The notes: generated from the sequence alone by a model not told the origin. Shown: positions 16,796 to 25,651, counted from the stretch's first letter. The stretch: 64,000 nucleotides of DNA from DATEAV01 sp964513155 (GCA_964513155.1 CAZEMA010000001.1:8623-72622); one strand, 5' to 3'. Numbers and translations are program-made.

Positions 16796-17436
16796 GTGAG
16801 GCGGCGAGTCTGCGTGTTCTGCCGGCTGGGGTGATAGGTCGCCAGCAGCGTGTACCGCCCCAGTCCGAACTCGGCTCCGTGGGAGAAGACCGGCCGCGGC
16901 GTTGGCAACTCCATCCCACCCTCCATAAGCGCAACCAGCAAGCCGTCGAACGCAACCCTGCCCAGTGCAATCAGGACGCGAACGTCCCGAAGCAGCTGAA
17001 GGTGCTTGAGAAGGTAGGGGCGACAGTTGCTGATCTCGGCGCGCGTTGGCCTGTTGTCCGGCGGGGCGCAGTGTGCAACGGCCACGACGTACAGGTCCTT
17101 CAGCCGTAGTCCGTCTTGGGCATCTGTGGAGGTCGGCTGGTTGGCGAAGCCGGCGCGGTGGAGGGCGGGGGTCAGAAAGTCACCCGAGCCGTCGCCGGTG
17201 AACATCCGCCCAGTGCGGTTGGAGCCGTGCGCGCCCGGCGCCAGGCCCACCAGGAGAACCCGGGCGCGGGGGTCGCCGATCGAGGGGACGGGACGCCCCC
17301 AATACTCCTGGTCCCGGAAGGCCCGGCGCTTCTCGCGAGCCACACACTGTCGATACTCCACCAGGCGGGCGCAGCGATTGCAGGTGGTGATCGCCTGGTT
17401 GAGCGCATTCAGATGCGTGGCGCGCCGAGAGGTCAT
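16796..17436 (-). CDS. udg: Family 5 uracil-DNA glycosylase (UDGb), 3' end in gap
   Basis: Removes uracil and related deaminated bases from DNA, starting base excision repair. Visible are the N-terminal iron-sulfur cysteines C-N-R-C, motif 1 GLAPGAHGSNRTGRMF in the family 5 form, a second cysteine pair (HCAPPDNRPTRAEISNC), and motif 2 TYHPSRQNTQTRRL just before the gap. In relatives the protein ends roughly 20 residues after that, so the stop lies in or just past the N-run. ATG 17436 overlaps the nfo stop by 4 bp, forming a two-gene repair operon. Confidence 0.9.
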
Positions 17437-18293
17437 GCAGCTCCCTCGCCAAGGGTTCGGCGCCAGACCTGCTGGAAGACGAGAGCGTCCTCCTCCAAGA
17501 CCGGGCTCTCGCATAAGAGGCGCCCTTGGACGCCGAACTCCGCCAGCGCCTGGAACAGGCCTTCCAGGTCCAGATCGGACTCGGCGAAGCGGACGTGGTT
17601 GCGTTCGCCCTTGGCGCCGTATTCGATGCCGGAGAGGTGGCAGTGCAGACGCCGGAGCGATCGGGCGCCAAGCGCCTTTTTGTATGCCGCCAGGATTCGC
17701 TTCCATTCCTCGTAGGAATTGAGCGATCCGTCCCCGCAGCGGGCGTGGAGATGGGCGAAGTCGATACAAGGCTCGACGCCCTCGATCTCCTGGGACATGA
17801 CGAATACATCTTCCAACGATCCAAGCATGGCGCTCTTGCCCATCGTCTCCGCTCGCAGAACTGCCGGATTGCCGGCGGCGCGCAACTCCTCCATGCACTC
17901 CCGCAGGCGAGGGATCGCGGTTTCCAGCACTTCTCCTGGGGGATGGCCGAAGTAGGAGCCGGGATGAAAGACGATGTCGGTCGCGCCTGCCAGGTTGCCA
18001 AAGTGGGCGGCGTCCATGAGCCGTTTGCGGCTTTTCGGCCACTCCGAGGCATCGGCGTTGAGGTTGATGAAGTAGGGGGCGTGCACACTGAGGTTTACGC
18101 CGGCCTGGGTGGCCGCTTCCCGAATCGCGGCGCAGGTCTCCTCGCTCACTCGGACCGATTGGACCCAACCAAGCTCGAACGCGCTGAGGCCAAGCTCGGC
18201 CAGACGCCTGACGGCCCCGACCGAGCCCCCGGGCTTCTTGGGGGTTGAGATTGGCGCGCCGACGGTTCCGAAGTGCAGAGTTGGGGGTCTCAT
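17433..18293 (-). CDS. nfo: Deoxyribonuclease IV (endonuclease IV, archaeal-type)
   Basis: Zinc TIM-barrel AP endonuclease that cleaves the abasic site left by the glycosylase. Metal-site motifs in order: SVHAPYFINLN, DIVFHPGSYFGH, LRAETMGKSAMLGSLEDV, CIDFAHLHARCGDGS, LHCHLSGIEYGAKGERNHV and LLCESPVLEEDALV. The SGIEYG...R-N-H form is that of the archaeal/thermophile branch rather than E. coli Nfo. 286 residues. Its stop overlaps the udg start, so the glycosylase and the AP endonuclease are translationally coupled. Confidence 0.93.
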   Translation of the reverse strand: MRPPTLHFGTVGAPISTPKKPGGSVGAVRRLAELGLSAFELGWVQSVRVSEETCAAIREAATQAGVNLSVHAPYFINLNADASEWPKSRKRLMDAAHFGNLAGATDIVFHPGSYFGHPPGEVLETAIPRLRECMEELRAAGNPAVLRAETMGKSAMLGSLEDVFVMSQEIEGVEPCIDFAHLHARCGDGSLNSYEEWKRILAAYKKALGARSLRRLHCHLSGIEYGAKGERNHVRFAESDLDLEGLFQALAEFGVQGRLLCESPVLEEDALVFQQVWRRTLGEGAA

Positions 18294-18353
18294 AGGGGAA
18301 TCTCCGTCCTTGGCTGGCTCGAGGCAGGGCGCTTCACCTCGCCAGGAATCACG

Positions 18354-18389
18354 CAGCCCGCCCGTCTGCAGAGGCGACGGGGCGGGCTG
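18354..18389 (-). terminator. Hairpin after the histidine kinase gene
   Basis: CAGCCCGCCCGTC (18354-18366) pairs with GACGGGGCGGGCTG (18376-18389) with one bulged G. It lies 18 bp past the kinase stop on the minus strand and before nfo. There is no U-run. Confidence 0.5.
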
Positions 18390-18407
18390 GTCTCTTCCCG
18401 AGAGCGG

Positions 18408-20966
18408 CTATCCCTCCCGACGGAGCGATCCGGTCTTGGGGGTTGGCTCCCGTGGCAGGGCGAAGGTGAACGTGGATCCCTCGCCCACTTTGCTGTTCAC
18501 CCAGATCCGGCCGCCGTGCTGCTCGACCATCGTCTTGGCCAGCGCCAGGCCCAACCCGGTACCTTCGATGGGATTGTTCGGGTCGCGCGTCGCATTCTGG
18601 CCTCGGAAGAGGGGATCGAAGACGCGGGGAAGCTCGTCCTCGGGGATACCCGGCCCGTCGTCGGTGATGTCGACCCGCACCTTCTCGTCGTCGCCGGAGA
18701 CGTGGACGCGGATGTGGCCGTTTTTGTCGGTGAACTTGATGGCGTTGCTCAGCAGGTTGGTCATCACCGAATTGAGCCGCCCGGGGTCTCCCATGATGAG
18801 GATCGGTTCCGACGGCGGCTGAAACTCGATGGTGTGCTTTTTGGCCTCGGACAGCGGTCGCAGGTCCTCGATCGAGCGGCGGATCAGGTCGGTGATCTGG
18901 CAGGGTTCGAGAGTGAACATGGCCGTCGACTCGACCCGGATCGTCTCCAGCAAGGAGGTGATCAGGTTGGTCATGCTCTCGGTCGCCCGCTGCATCATGC
19001 TGAGGGCCCGCCGCTGCAGGTCGGTCAGCGGGGCGTCGCCGAGCAAATCGGCGCCCAGCCGGATGGCGTTGAGGGGGTTCTTGAGATCGTGGGCGGCGGT
19101 CCCCAGAAGCTGAGAGCGCATGCGGTCGATCTGCTTGAGGGCGGTGATGTCCTGCATTACAGCCACCCGGCCAACGTCTGTCACCTGGCTGATGGTGGCG
19201 TAGAGAACACGGTCCAACGGGGTGGTGACCTCCAGGCTGGTGGGCAGGCTGACATCCGGATTGGACAGCAGATCACCCAGGGGGTGTTCCGTGAAGATCT
19301 CGCTGGCCGGCCGTCCGACGGCCATCTCAGCATTGATGCGGAAGTACTGGGAGGCTGCCTTGTTGACCAGGATGACCATACCAGTCCGGTCGGTGAGGAC
19401 GACAGCGTCGGCCGTCTCCACCAACGTGGCCTCGAGTCGGCTGCGGCCTTCGGCAACCCTCTGGAAGAGGTTAGCATTGTCGAGGGCGATGCCCGCCCAG
19501 GAGGCGACGGAGGACAGCAGCTGCTGGTCCGCCAGGTTGAAGGCGCCCCGTGGATGGTTGATGGCCTCGATCACGCCCAGCAACTGTCCCCGGGTCTCCA
19601 GGGGGACGCACACGACCGAGGTCGTGAGCAAGCCCGTCTGGCCGTCGATGGCGCTATGGTAAAGGGGGTTGCTGCGGACGTCGTTGACGATCAGTGGCTT
19701 CCGGTTGCGGGTGACCCAGCCGGCGATGCCTTCCTCCAGCCCGATGGCGACGTCGCGGATGCGCACCTGGCTGCCTCCCGTGGCCTTGAGGACGAGCTTC
19801 TCACCGCGTTCGTCGAGAAGGAAGAGCACGCAGGCTTCAACCTGCAACAGCCGCTGCGTGTGGCGCATGGCGTTCTCGAGGGCGGTCTCGAGGTCGAGGG
19901 TGGAGGTCATCTCGCGCCCGATCTCGCCCAACGCCTGAAGCTGGGTCGCCCGGTTCTCAGCCGTTTCGAGATGGAGCGCGTCCTGAAGGCCGACGGCGCC
20001 GATGTTGATGATGGCTTGCGCCAGTTCCATCTCCTGATCCGTGATCTGGCGGCCAGGCTGGTTGTAGAGCAGGCGGACGATTCCCAGGGCCGTGTTGCCG
20101 GTGGCCAAGGGGAAGACCGCCGCCGCCGAGATGCCCTCCGCCTGCAGCATCGCCATATCCTTGGCCGATCCCTGCGGCGGCAGCTGGCTCAGCGTCGCCG
20201 GGCGCAGCTCGGCCACGACCTGCTTGTGGATCGGGTAGTCGGGCATCGAGTCCGTGATGAGCGAGACAACCGTGTGCTGCACCGACTTCCCCAGCTGCTG
20301 GCGGAAGCGTGTGGTCTGGTTGTTGCCTTCCTCGAAGACCAGGACCTCGCAGATGTCGGCCGAGGTGGCCTTGAGCAGGTGGGCGGCGGTTTGCCGGACC
20401 GTCTCCTGGCGTTCGCGCGTGCTGGTGATCGCATGGCTTGCCTGGTAGAGCAGCGAAAGCTTGTGGAAAAGGTAGCCCTGGCTGGCCGTCTGGCGCGCAA
20501 AGGTCAGGACTTCCCCGGCCCGGGCGGCAAGGACTTCGAGCGTCTCCAGGTCTTCCGGCTGGTAGATGTGCTTCTTCTGCGTGGCGACGAAGAGCAGGCC
20601 GATCGTCTGCCCGCCGGCGAGGCATGGCGCCACGGCGACCTCGCCGGGGGCGAGGGGCAGGCCAAGGGACCCGCGAGACTCTCCGCCGGAGGTTGCCCGA
20701 CGCTTGGACAGGGCCGTTCGGAGCGCGGGGTGCTCAGCGGAGGCAGAGAGCCGGCCGAGTTCACTGATGGCGGCGCCGTGGGCGAAACGCGGGGCGAAGC
20801 TGGCAGCCTCCTCGTCGAACTCGTAGAGGGCAGCCCGGTCCGTACCAAGGAGCTCGGTCGCAAGTTTGAGCAGGCCGCCAAGAGCCTGGCCGGGGTTGAA
20901 GAAATCGAAGCTGGCGGTTGCCGCCAAGAACAGGTTGCTCGCCCGATTGGAGTCTTCTGGTGCCAT
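18408..20966 (-). CDS. Soluble sensor histidine kinase, three GAF domains plus PAS
   Basis: The 852-residue protein has no signal peptide or membrane helix, so it should sense a cytoplasmic or diffusible signal. Order: GAF-like (about 10-170), GAF (about 185-345), GAF (about 355-510, NRKPLIVNDVRSNPLYH), PAS (about 520-610, VVLTDRTGMVILVNKAA), HisKA with the phospho-acceptor His626 in AAHDLKNPLNAIR, and HATPase_c with NLLSNAIKF, DDGPGIPEDE, GTGLGLALAKTMVEQHGG. No response regulator gene lies in the window, so it is an orphan kinase here. A promoter candidate lies just upstream. Confidence 0.93.
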   Translation of the reverse strand: MAPEDSNRASNLFLAATASFDFFNPGQALGGLLKLATELLGTDRAALYEFDEEAASFAPRFAHGAAISELGRLSASAEHPALRTALSKRRATSGGESRGSLGLPLAPGEVAVAPCLAGGQTIGLLFVATQKKHIYQPEDLETLEVLAARAGEVLTFARQTASQGYLFHKLSLLYQASHAITSTRERQETVRQTAAHLLKATSADICEVLVFEEGNNQTTRFRQQLGKSVQHTVVSLITDSMPDYPIHKQVVAELRPATLSQLPPQGSAKDMAMLQAEGISAAAVFPLATGNTALGIVRLLYNQPGRQITDQEMELAQAIINIGAVGLQDALHLETAENRATQLQALGEIGREMTSTLDLETALENAMRHTQRLLQVEACVLFLLDERGEKLVLKATGGSQVRIRDVAIGLEEGIAGWVTRNRKPLIVNDVRSNPLYHSAIDGQTGLLTTSVVCVPLETRGQLLGVIEAINHPRGAFNLADQQLLSSVASWAGIALDNANLFQRVAEGRSRLEATLVETADAVVLTDRTGMVILVNKAASQYFRINAEMAVGRPASEIFTEHPLGDLLSNPDVSLPTSLEVTTPLDRVLYATISQVTDVGRVAVMQDITALKQIDRMRSQLLGTAAHDLKNPLNAIRLGADLLGDAPLTDLQRRALSMMQRATESMTNLITSLLETIRVESTAMFTLEPCQITDLIRRSIEDLRPLSEAKKHTIEFQPPSEPILIMGDPGRLNSVMTNLLSNAIKFTDKNGHIRVHVSGDDEKVRVDITDDGPGIPEDELPRVFDPLFRGQNATRDPNNPIEGTGLGLALAKTMVEQHGGRIWVNSKVGEGSTFTFALPREPTPKTGSLRREG

Positions 20967-21016
20967 TGGATGCCTAATCCCGGGTGGCGATGACCGGCGC
21001 CATCCCTCAAAAGGGC

Positions 21017-21045
21017 ATTATGGCACAGATACGGGGGAGGTGCAA
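21017..21045 (-). promoter_or_regulatory. Candidate promoter of the histidine kinase gene
   Basis: On the minus strand: TTGCAC (21045-21040), 17-bp spacer, CATAAT (21022-21017), about 50 bp before the ATG at 20966. The rest of the 291-bp interval to dgkA shows no gene. Confidence 0.55.
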
Positions 21046-21257
21046 CGGGACGGGAGGTCCCCCGTGGGGCCCAAGCCGGGTCGTCGATTCGATCCCATGG
21101 GGGGGCCAGGCGTGCGACGCGCCGTCGAGCCTAGGCGCCGGGAAGGGGGAGCGAGAGCTCTGGAGGCTCCTGCTCGTCAGGGGGATCCTAGCTCGCCGAG
21201 GTGAGACCGACCCTCACCGGGCTCGACGTAGGCTGCGCGTCGTGGCAAGTGCCGGCC

Positions 21258-21644
21258 TCAGCCTGTCCCGCCGAGCTTGGCCCAGAGCGAGGGTCCCACG
21301 ACGAGGAGGCCGATCGCTGCGGCCGTCAGGGCGGCAATGAGCACGGCGGCCGCACCCACATCCTTTCCCACCTTGGCCAGAGGATGGTGTTCGGGGCTAG
21401 CCAGATCGACGACGGCCTCTAGAGCGGTGTTGAGGAACTCGGCCAGCCACACCAGTCCGATGGCCCCCAGAAGCAGCGCCCATTCCAGGCGCCCCAGTCT
21501 CAGCCAGGCGGCAAGCCCGAGGACCGAGAGGCTGGCGACGGCATGAATCCAGGCATTGCGCTGGGTCCGCAGGACATACCACCAACCGGCGAATGCATAG
21601 CGGAAGGAGGCGATGCGATTGCGCGAGCGTTGAGGGGAATGCAT
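21258..21644 (-). CDS. dgkA: DgkA-type lipid kinase (undecaprenol/diacylglycerol kinase)
   Basis: Small integral membrane kinase. In Gram-positive-like bacteria this family phosphorylates undecaprenol, feeding wall synthesis. The 128-residue protein has three hydrophobic helices and the catalytic signature EFLNTALEAVVDLAS, then HPLAKVGKDVGAAAVLIAA, which is the DgkA core. The N-terminal SFRYAFAGWWYVLRTQRNAWIH is also typical. It lies 8 bp after ybeY, and the order pgpH-ybeY-dgkA is a common conserved string. Confidence 0.93.
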   Translation of the reverse strand: MHSPQRSRNRIASFRYAFAGWWYVLRTQRNAWIHAVASLSVLGLAAWLRLGRLEWALLLGAIGLVWLAEFLNTALEAVVDLASPEHHPLAKVGKDVGAAAVLIAALTAAAIGLLVVGPSLWAKLGGTG

Positions 21645-21652
21645 GGGCTCTC

Positions 21653-22105
21653 CTAAGCGGATCTGATGTTATCGCCCAAGGATTGAAGGATCTCCGTCTG
21701 CGTCGCCCACATCCGCTTTCGGTCACCTGGAGTAGCGTGGTCATAGCCGAGCAGGTGGAGGACGCCGTGAACGGCCAACAGGCTCATCTCGGCCTTGAGG
21801 GTGTGCCCGGCTTTGGCGGCTTGGACCTCGGCAACGGGCAAGGCGATAGCGACATCGCCGTAGTAGAGCAGGCCGGAGTCGGGGTCGGGGGTGCCATCGG
21901 GGAATGCCAGGACGTCCGTAGAGGCGTCCTTCTTGCGGTAGGCGCGACTGAGCTCGCGCATCTGCTCCTCGTCGACCAGGACGATAGCAAGTTCCCCCGG
22001 CGCCACCGCCTCATGCGCCAGGGCAGCCAGGACGGCCTTTCGGATTTCCGAAGTCTCTGGTGGCCGTGACCCGCGACCGCGAAAGTGAATCCGGTAGCTC
22101 ATCAT
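21653..22105 (-). CDS. ybeY: YbeY, endoribonuclease/rRNA maturation factor
   Basis: Zinc-dependent ribonuclease for 16S rRNA 3'-end processing and ribosome quality control. The 150-residue protein has the conserved ELSRAYRKKDASTDVLAFP segment and the metal motif HGVLHLLGYDH (H-G-x-x-H-L-x-G-Y-D-H). Its start overlaps the pgpH stop by 4 bp (22102-22105), so translation is probably coupled. Confidence 0.96.
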   Translation of the reverse strand: MMSYRIHFRGRGSRPPETSEIRKAVLAALAHEAVAPGELAIVLVDEEQMRELSRAYRKKDASTDVLAFPDGTPDPDSGLLYYGDVAIALPVAEVQAAKAGHTLKAEMSLLAVHGVLHLLGYDHATPGDRKRMWATQTEILQSLGDNIRSA

Positions 22106-24249
22106 CTCCCCGTCTTGCCGGTAGGTGGAGAGACGGACGATGGAGTTTCGCCCTCGCCTTCGGTCGAGTCCGGGTAGCGAATACGGGGATGGTAAATGCC
22201 GCGCAGCGTGTTGACAAACGAACGGCGGATGGTGTCGATGTCTTTCAGGGTGAGATCGGTGCGGTCGAGCTGACCCTTGGAGAGCCGGTCCTCGATGACC
22301 CAGCGCACCAGGCGGTCGATGGCTGCGTCCTCGAGAGGGCCCTCAGCGCGGGCCTTGGCCTCGGTGCCATCGGCCAACATGAGAATCGCCGTCTCCCGCG
22401 AGCGAGGCCGAGGGCCCGGGTAGGTGAAGTCCTCTGGATTCACCCGGAGGGCGTCTCCGCCGGCGGCCTCGATGGCGGCCTTGAGCTGGTAGCCGGCCTC
22501 GAGCTTCCCGTGGTGCTCAGGGATGAAGGCCTGGACACTGCTCGGGAGCCGGTACTTGCGCGCCAGCTCGAGGCCGTCGCGCACATGGGACAGGATGACG
22601 CTGGCGCTGGTGGTGGGATCCAGTTGCTCGTGGACGTTCTGCCCGGCGACCTGGTTCTCGATAAAGAAGTGGGGTCGGACGGCCTTACCGATGTCGTGGT
22701 ACAGCGCCCCGACGCGGGTCAGAAGCGTGTTGGCCCCGATTGCCCGGGCGGCCTGTTCAGCAAGGTTCGCCACCTGCAGACTGTGCTGGTAGGTCCCCGG
22801 CGCCTGACGCAGGAGGAGCTGAAGAAGCGGATGATCGGGCCGAGAGAGCTCGATGAGCTGCAGGCTAGTCGTGATCCCCAGGACGCTCCCAGCGAGCAGG
22901 AGCAGGCCGAAGCACAGGCTGGCGGAGAGGCCCCCACTGACGAGGGCGGCTGCCAGAAGCGTCGCCTTGCCCAGGGCATCCATGGAGGGGTCGGGGAATC
23001 GAAAGATGGCCACTATTGCCGCGGCGGCCATGGCCGCTCCGATGCCACCCCAGAAGAAGGAACTGAGGCGTTCTGCCCGACCGATCACCAGCGCTCCCAC
23101 GGCGCCGCTGAGCATCATGTACACGCCCAATTCCAGGCCGCGCGGGCCGAGAAAACCGCCCAATACCCCGAGTACCAGGGAAGCCACGACGCCCATCCCC
23201 GGGCCGAAGAGGATGGCCAGCAGCATCGGCACGGTGGCCGCCGGGAAGAGGTATGGCAGCACCGTCCGCCCCGGGATCATCACTTGCATCCCAAACGCCG
23301 CCACCACGAACAGGCCCGTCAGTGTAAGGGCCATGCGGGTGCTCTTGACCTGGTGTGCGTGGGTGCTGGAAGTGTAGAGGGCGACGGTGAAACTGAGCAA
23401 GACGACCAGCAGCGATCGGGCGGCGATCTCCCGCCATGGATCCGGTGGCGTGAGCAGGCCGAAGGCCCGTAATGCCTCGATGTGCAAGGGGGTCACCACC
23501 TGACCGTGGGCGATGATGGTTTCGCCTGCGGCATAGGACTTGGACACCGGGGCCACGGCCTGGCGCGCTTCCGCCCGGGCCGCCTGAGTCGCATCGTCAT
23601 TGTAGAGAGTGTTGGCGGCGACAAGGGCGGAAACAAGCTGCGCTACGATCGTAGCCTGGCTTTCGGGAAGTGATATGCTGACCAAAGCCGGGACCATTCG
23701 CCTGGCCTCAGCCAGCCGATCCTCCCGGATCTCGGATCTCATCACCTGCTCCAGGACGGAGACCGCCTCCAGCTTAGTCGCTTCCCAGCGGGGTTGGGGC
23801 AGGTCGAGCAATGCCTGGGCAGTCTGGGGCTCCAGGCGGACGTCGGACATGGCCGCCAGATCCGACAGCTTCTGTTCAGCGGAGGCGTACGAATCGGCGC
23901 GGACGGTGTCGATGTACTCGAGCGTTGCCCGGAGCCTCTCGGATTGCTGGCGAGCCACCCGGCTGTCAGGCGTGTCGTAGATGTCCAGAACCGCGGCTGC
24001 GGCTGCGTCCCGTGCTTGGCTCGTCAGGCCATCACTCACATAGGAGAGTGCATACGGAGCCAGGATGTCCTGCGGGGCGACGTCGTTGACTTGAAGCCCG
24101 ATCGTTGAGCCCCGGGTCGCCAGCGGCAACGAGAGGATGGCTGCCACAGCTGCCAGCCCAGCGACGAAGATCAGCCACAGGCGGGCGAGGTGCCAGATGG
24201 CCTTGAGGCGCTGGCCAGGGGTTGAGGGCGGGATCGGGCTTTCTTCCAT
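22102..24249 (-). CDS. PgpH-type 7TM-HD phosphodiesterase (c-di-AMP hydrolase)
   Basis: Membrane phosphodiesterase that in this family degrades cyclic di-AMP. The 715-residue protein has an N-terminal membrane anchor (about 25-45), a long extracytoplasmic 7TMR-HDED region (about 50-290), seven hydrophobic segments (about 290-490) and a cytoplasmic HD domain. The HD domain has LLTRVGALYHDIGKAVRPHFF (H518, D519), TSASVILSHVRDG, FIPEHHGK and the end FTYPGPRPRSRETAILMLAD. It lies 9 bp after yqeY. It implies c-di-AMP signalling, though no diadenylate cyclase is in view. Confidence 0.93.
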   Translation of the reverse strand: MEESPIPPSTPGQRLKAIWHLARLWLIFVAGLAAVAAILSLPLATRGSTIGLQVNDVAPQDILAPYALSYVSDGLTSQARDAAAAAVLDIYDTPDSRVARQQSERLRATLEYIDTVRADSYASAEQKLSDLAAMSDVRLEPQTAQALLDLPQPRWEATKLEAVSVLEQVMRSEIREDRLAEARRMVPALVSISLPESQATIVAQLVSALVAANTLYNDDATQAARAEARQAVAPVSKSYAAGETIIAHGQVVTPLHIEALRAFGLLTPPDPWREIAARSLLVVLLSFTVALYTSSTHAHQVKSTRMALTLTGLFVVAAFGMQVMIPGRTVLPYLFPAATVPMLLAILFGPGMGVVASLVLGVLGGFLGPRGLELGVYMMLSGAVGALVIGRAERLSSFFWGGIGAAMAAAAIVAIFRFPDPSMDALGKATLLAAALVSGGLSASLCFGLLLLAGSVLGITTSLQLIELSRPDHPLLQLLLRQAPGTYQHSLQVANLAEQAARAIGANTLLTRVGALYHDIGKAVRPHFFIENQVAGQNVHEQLDPTTSASVILSHVRDGLELARKYRLPSSVQAFIPEHHGKLEAGYQLKAAIEAAGGDALRVNPEDFTYPGPRPRSRETAILMLADGTEAKARAEGPLEDAAIDRLVRWVIEDRLSKGQLDRTDLTLKDIDTIRRSFVNTLRGIYHPRIRYPDSTEGEGETPSSVSPPTGKTGR

Positions 24250-24258
24250 ACGAGAAGG

Positions 24259-24708
24259 CTAAGTTGGGGAGAGAAGACGCCGCACCAACTCACTGGCCGT
24301 CTTGCCGTCTGCCCGGCCCTGGATCTGCGGCATCAAGGCTTTCATGACCCGGCCCATGTCGGCTAGGGTCGTGGCCCCGGTCTCGGCGATCGACTTCCTG
24401 GCCAGCGCCTCCATCTCCTCCGAGGTCAGAGGCTTCGGCAGGTAGGCTTCAACGATGGCCAGCTCGGCCCGGGCTGCCTCGGCAAGGTCGCTCCGGCCGG
24501 CCCGCTCCGCGTCGGCGATGGTTTCATGCCTCGTCTTGGCCTCCCGCCCAAGGATGGCCAGCAGGCCGGGCTCGTCCAGCGGCCCGCGGCGGTCAACTTC
24601 CGCCAGTTTCACGGCAGAGAGGATCATGCGCAGAGTGCGCCTGCGGACGTCATCCCTTGCCCGCATGGCTTCTTTCAGCGAGGTTTCCAGCATCTCTTTG
24701 GTCAGCAT
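24259..24708 (-). CDS. yqeY: YqeY/GatB-tail-like protein
   Basis: A 149-residue helical protein homologous to the tRNA-binding tail of GatB; its free-standing role is not settled. Landmarks are MRARDDVRRRTLRMILSAVK, a variable middle, AIVEAYLPKPLTSEEMEAL and the end GRVMKALMPQIQGRADGKTA, all standard. The first plausible start is ATG 24708. A TATAAT box ends only 6 nt before it, so the message would be leaderless or nearly so. It probably heads the yqeY-pgpH-ybeY-dgkA operon. Confidence 0.92.
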   Translation of the reverse strand: MLTKEMLETSLKEAMRARDDVRRRTLRMILSAVKLAEVDRRGPLDEPGLLAILGREAKTRHETIADAERAGRSDLAEAARAELAIVEAYLPKPLTSEEMEALARKSIAETGATTLADMGRVMKALMPQIQGRADGKTASELVRRLLSPT

Positions 24709-24714
24709 AGACTC

Positions 24715-24742
24715 ATTATACAGGTGACAGGCGGCCTGTGGA
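24715..24742 (-). promoter_or_regulatory. Promoter of yqeY operon, leaderless arrangement
   Basis: Minus strand: TCCACA (24742-24737, four of six consensus positions), 16-bp spacer, perfect TATAAT (24720-24715). Only 6 nt separate it from the ATG, so the expected start point falls on or beside the start codon. Confidence 0.6.
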
Positions 24743-24876
24743 AGCAGGACGGGCGGAGCAGGTGCGACACCCTTGCCCGAGCGCGCCCCGCTTCGGCCCT
24801 TGGCGGAGGTCTGGGGATTCACGTCTTGCGGGGCCGGGCGGGCACCGTGCTGACCGGCGGCCCGCATGGGCCGCCC

Positions 24877-24950
24877 CTGGGAGTGTGATGAAAGGCCCTG
24901 CCTTTTGGAGGTCTTCTACGGGAAGGCGCTTTCTCGTCACCCTGCCAAGG
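24877..24950. repeat. Deleted copy of the palindromic element (copy C)
   Basis: This 74-bp segment matches the outer arms of copy B: TGATGA, GCCCTGC and TGGAG on the left, CTTCT, CGGG and ACCCTGC on the right. It lacks the central palindrome. It sits between yqeY and the secreted protein gene, outside coding sequence. Confidence 0.65.
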
Positions 24951-24991
24951 TCGCTTTGAGGCCAAAGACAGGGCCAGCGGACCACACACGG

Positions 24992-25651
24992 TCAGGGTTG
25001 CAGCGCGGAGAAGTTGTCAAAGTCGATGACGACGCCGGGTTCGGCATACGTCCCAGCGATGAGACCGACATCGCCGCGCAGCCAGTCGGAGGCCACGGCG
25101 TGGGCCACGGCCTGGCCATTCACGTAGAGATCAAGCTGGTCGCCGAAGCAGTCTGCCCTGAGATGGTTGCGGGCTGAGCCCTGGAGGACGGCCTCGCTGG
25201 GGGTCATGGCCAAGCCGCTGAGGAGCGTCGTCTCGCCAGCGCGGCGGACGCCGACCCCAGCAAAGCCGTCGCTGGAGATCAGGAAGAAGTAGAAGTTCTG
25301 GGAATCCTGATAGCGGCACAGGATGCCAAAGACGTTGTCATCCGGCCCACTGACCTTGGTTGCTTCCACCTCGATGCGGACATCGCCGATGTCCAGTCCC
25401 GGCGTAGCCCAGGCATTGGTGTCGGGCGCGGCGATAGAGATGCGGAAGACGCCGTCGACGTAGTCCGAGGAGTACAGGCTGTCCTGGTAACGGTCCCAGC
25501 CGCTCGAGGCCCGGGCGAAGTCATCCTGGAAGAGAACGGATCCGGACTCGGCCGGAATCTCCGTCCAGGTGCACCTCGCGGCGCCGAGGAGGAGTGTCGC
25601 CGCCAGCGCGCCGCTCAACAGCAGACGTCTCAGGAACGTGGGTGTTTGCAT
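24992..25651 (-). CDS. Secreted or lipid-anchored beta-sandwich protein
   Basis: The 219-residue protein starts with a signal peptide (RRLLLSGALAATLLLGAARC, residues 8-27). Cys27 could be a lipidation site, but arginine before it is not canonical. The rest reads as a concanavalin-like (LamG/DUF1080-type) domain: LFQDDFARASSGWDRYQD, GVFRISIA, a central NVFGILCRYQDSQNFYFFLIS and the end PGVVIDFDNFSALQP. Such domains bind surfaces or carbohydrates; no ligand can be named. ATG 25651 has GGAG 7 nt upstream. An extended -10 (TGTGCTAGAAT) on the minus strand lies about 20 bp before. Confidence 0.75.
   Translation of the reverse strand: MQTPTFLRRLLLSGALAATLLLGAARCTWTEIPAESGSVLFQDDFARASSGWDRYQDSLYSSDYVDGVFRISIAAPDTNAWATPGLDIGDVRIEVEATKVSGPDDNVFGILCRYQDSQNFYFFLISSDGFAGVGVRRAGETTLLSGLAMTPSEAVLQGSARNHLRADCFGDQLDLYVNGQAVAHAVASDWLRGDVGLIAGTYAEPGVVIDFDNFSALQP

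Noticed and set aside
18273..20993. Very long plus-strand open frame opposite the histidine kinase gene
   Set aside because: High-GC genes often leave the antisense frame open. The minus strand holds an unmistakable GAF-PAS-HisKA-HATPase protein and the plus product has no recognisable motif.
25570..25575. Lipobox in the secreted beta-sandwich protein
   Set aside because: The cysteine at residue 27 is preceded by arginine, which does not fit the lipobox rule, so lipidation is mentioned only as a possibility.
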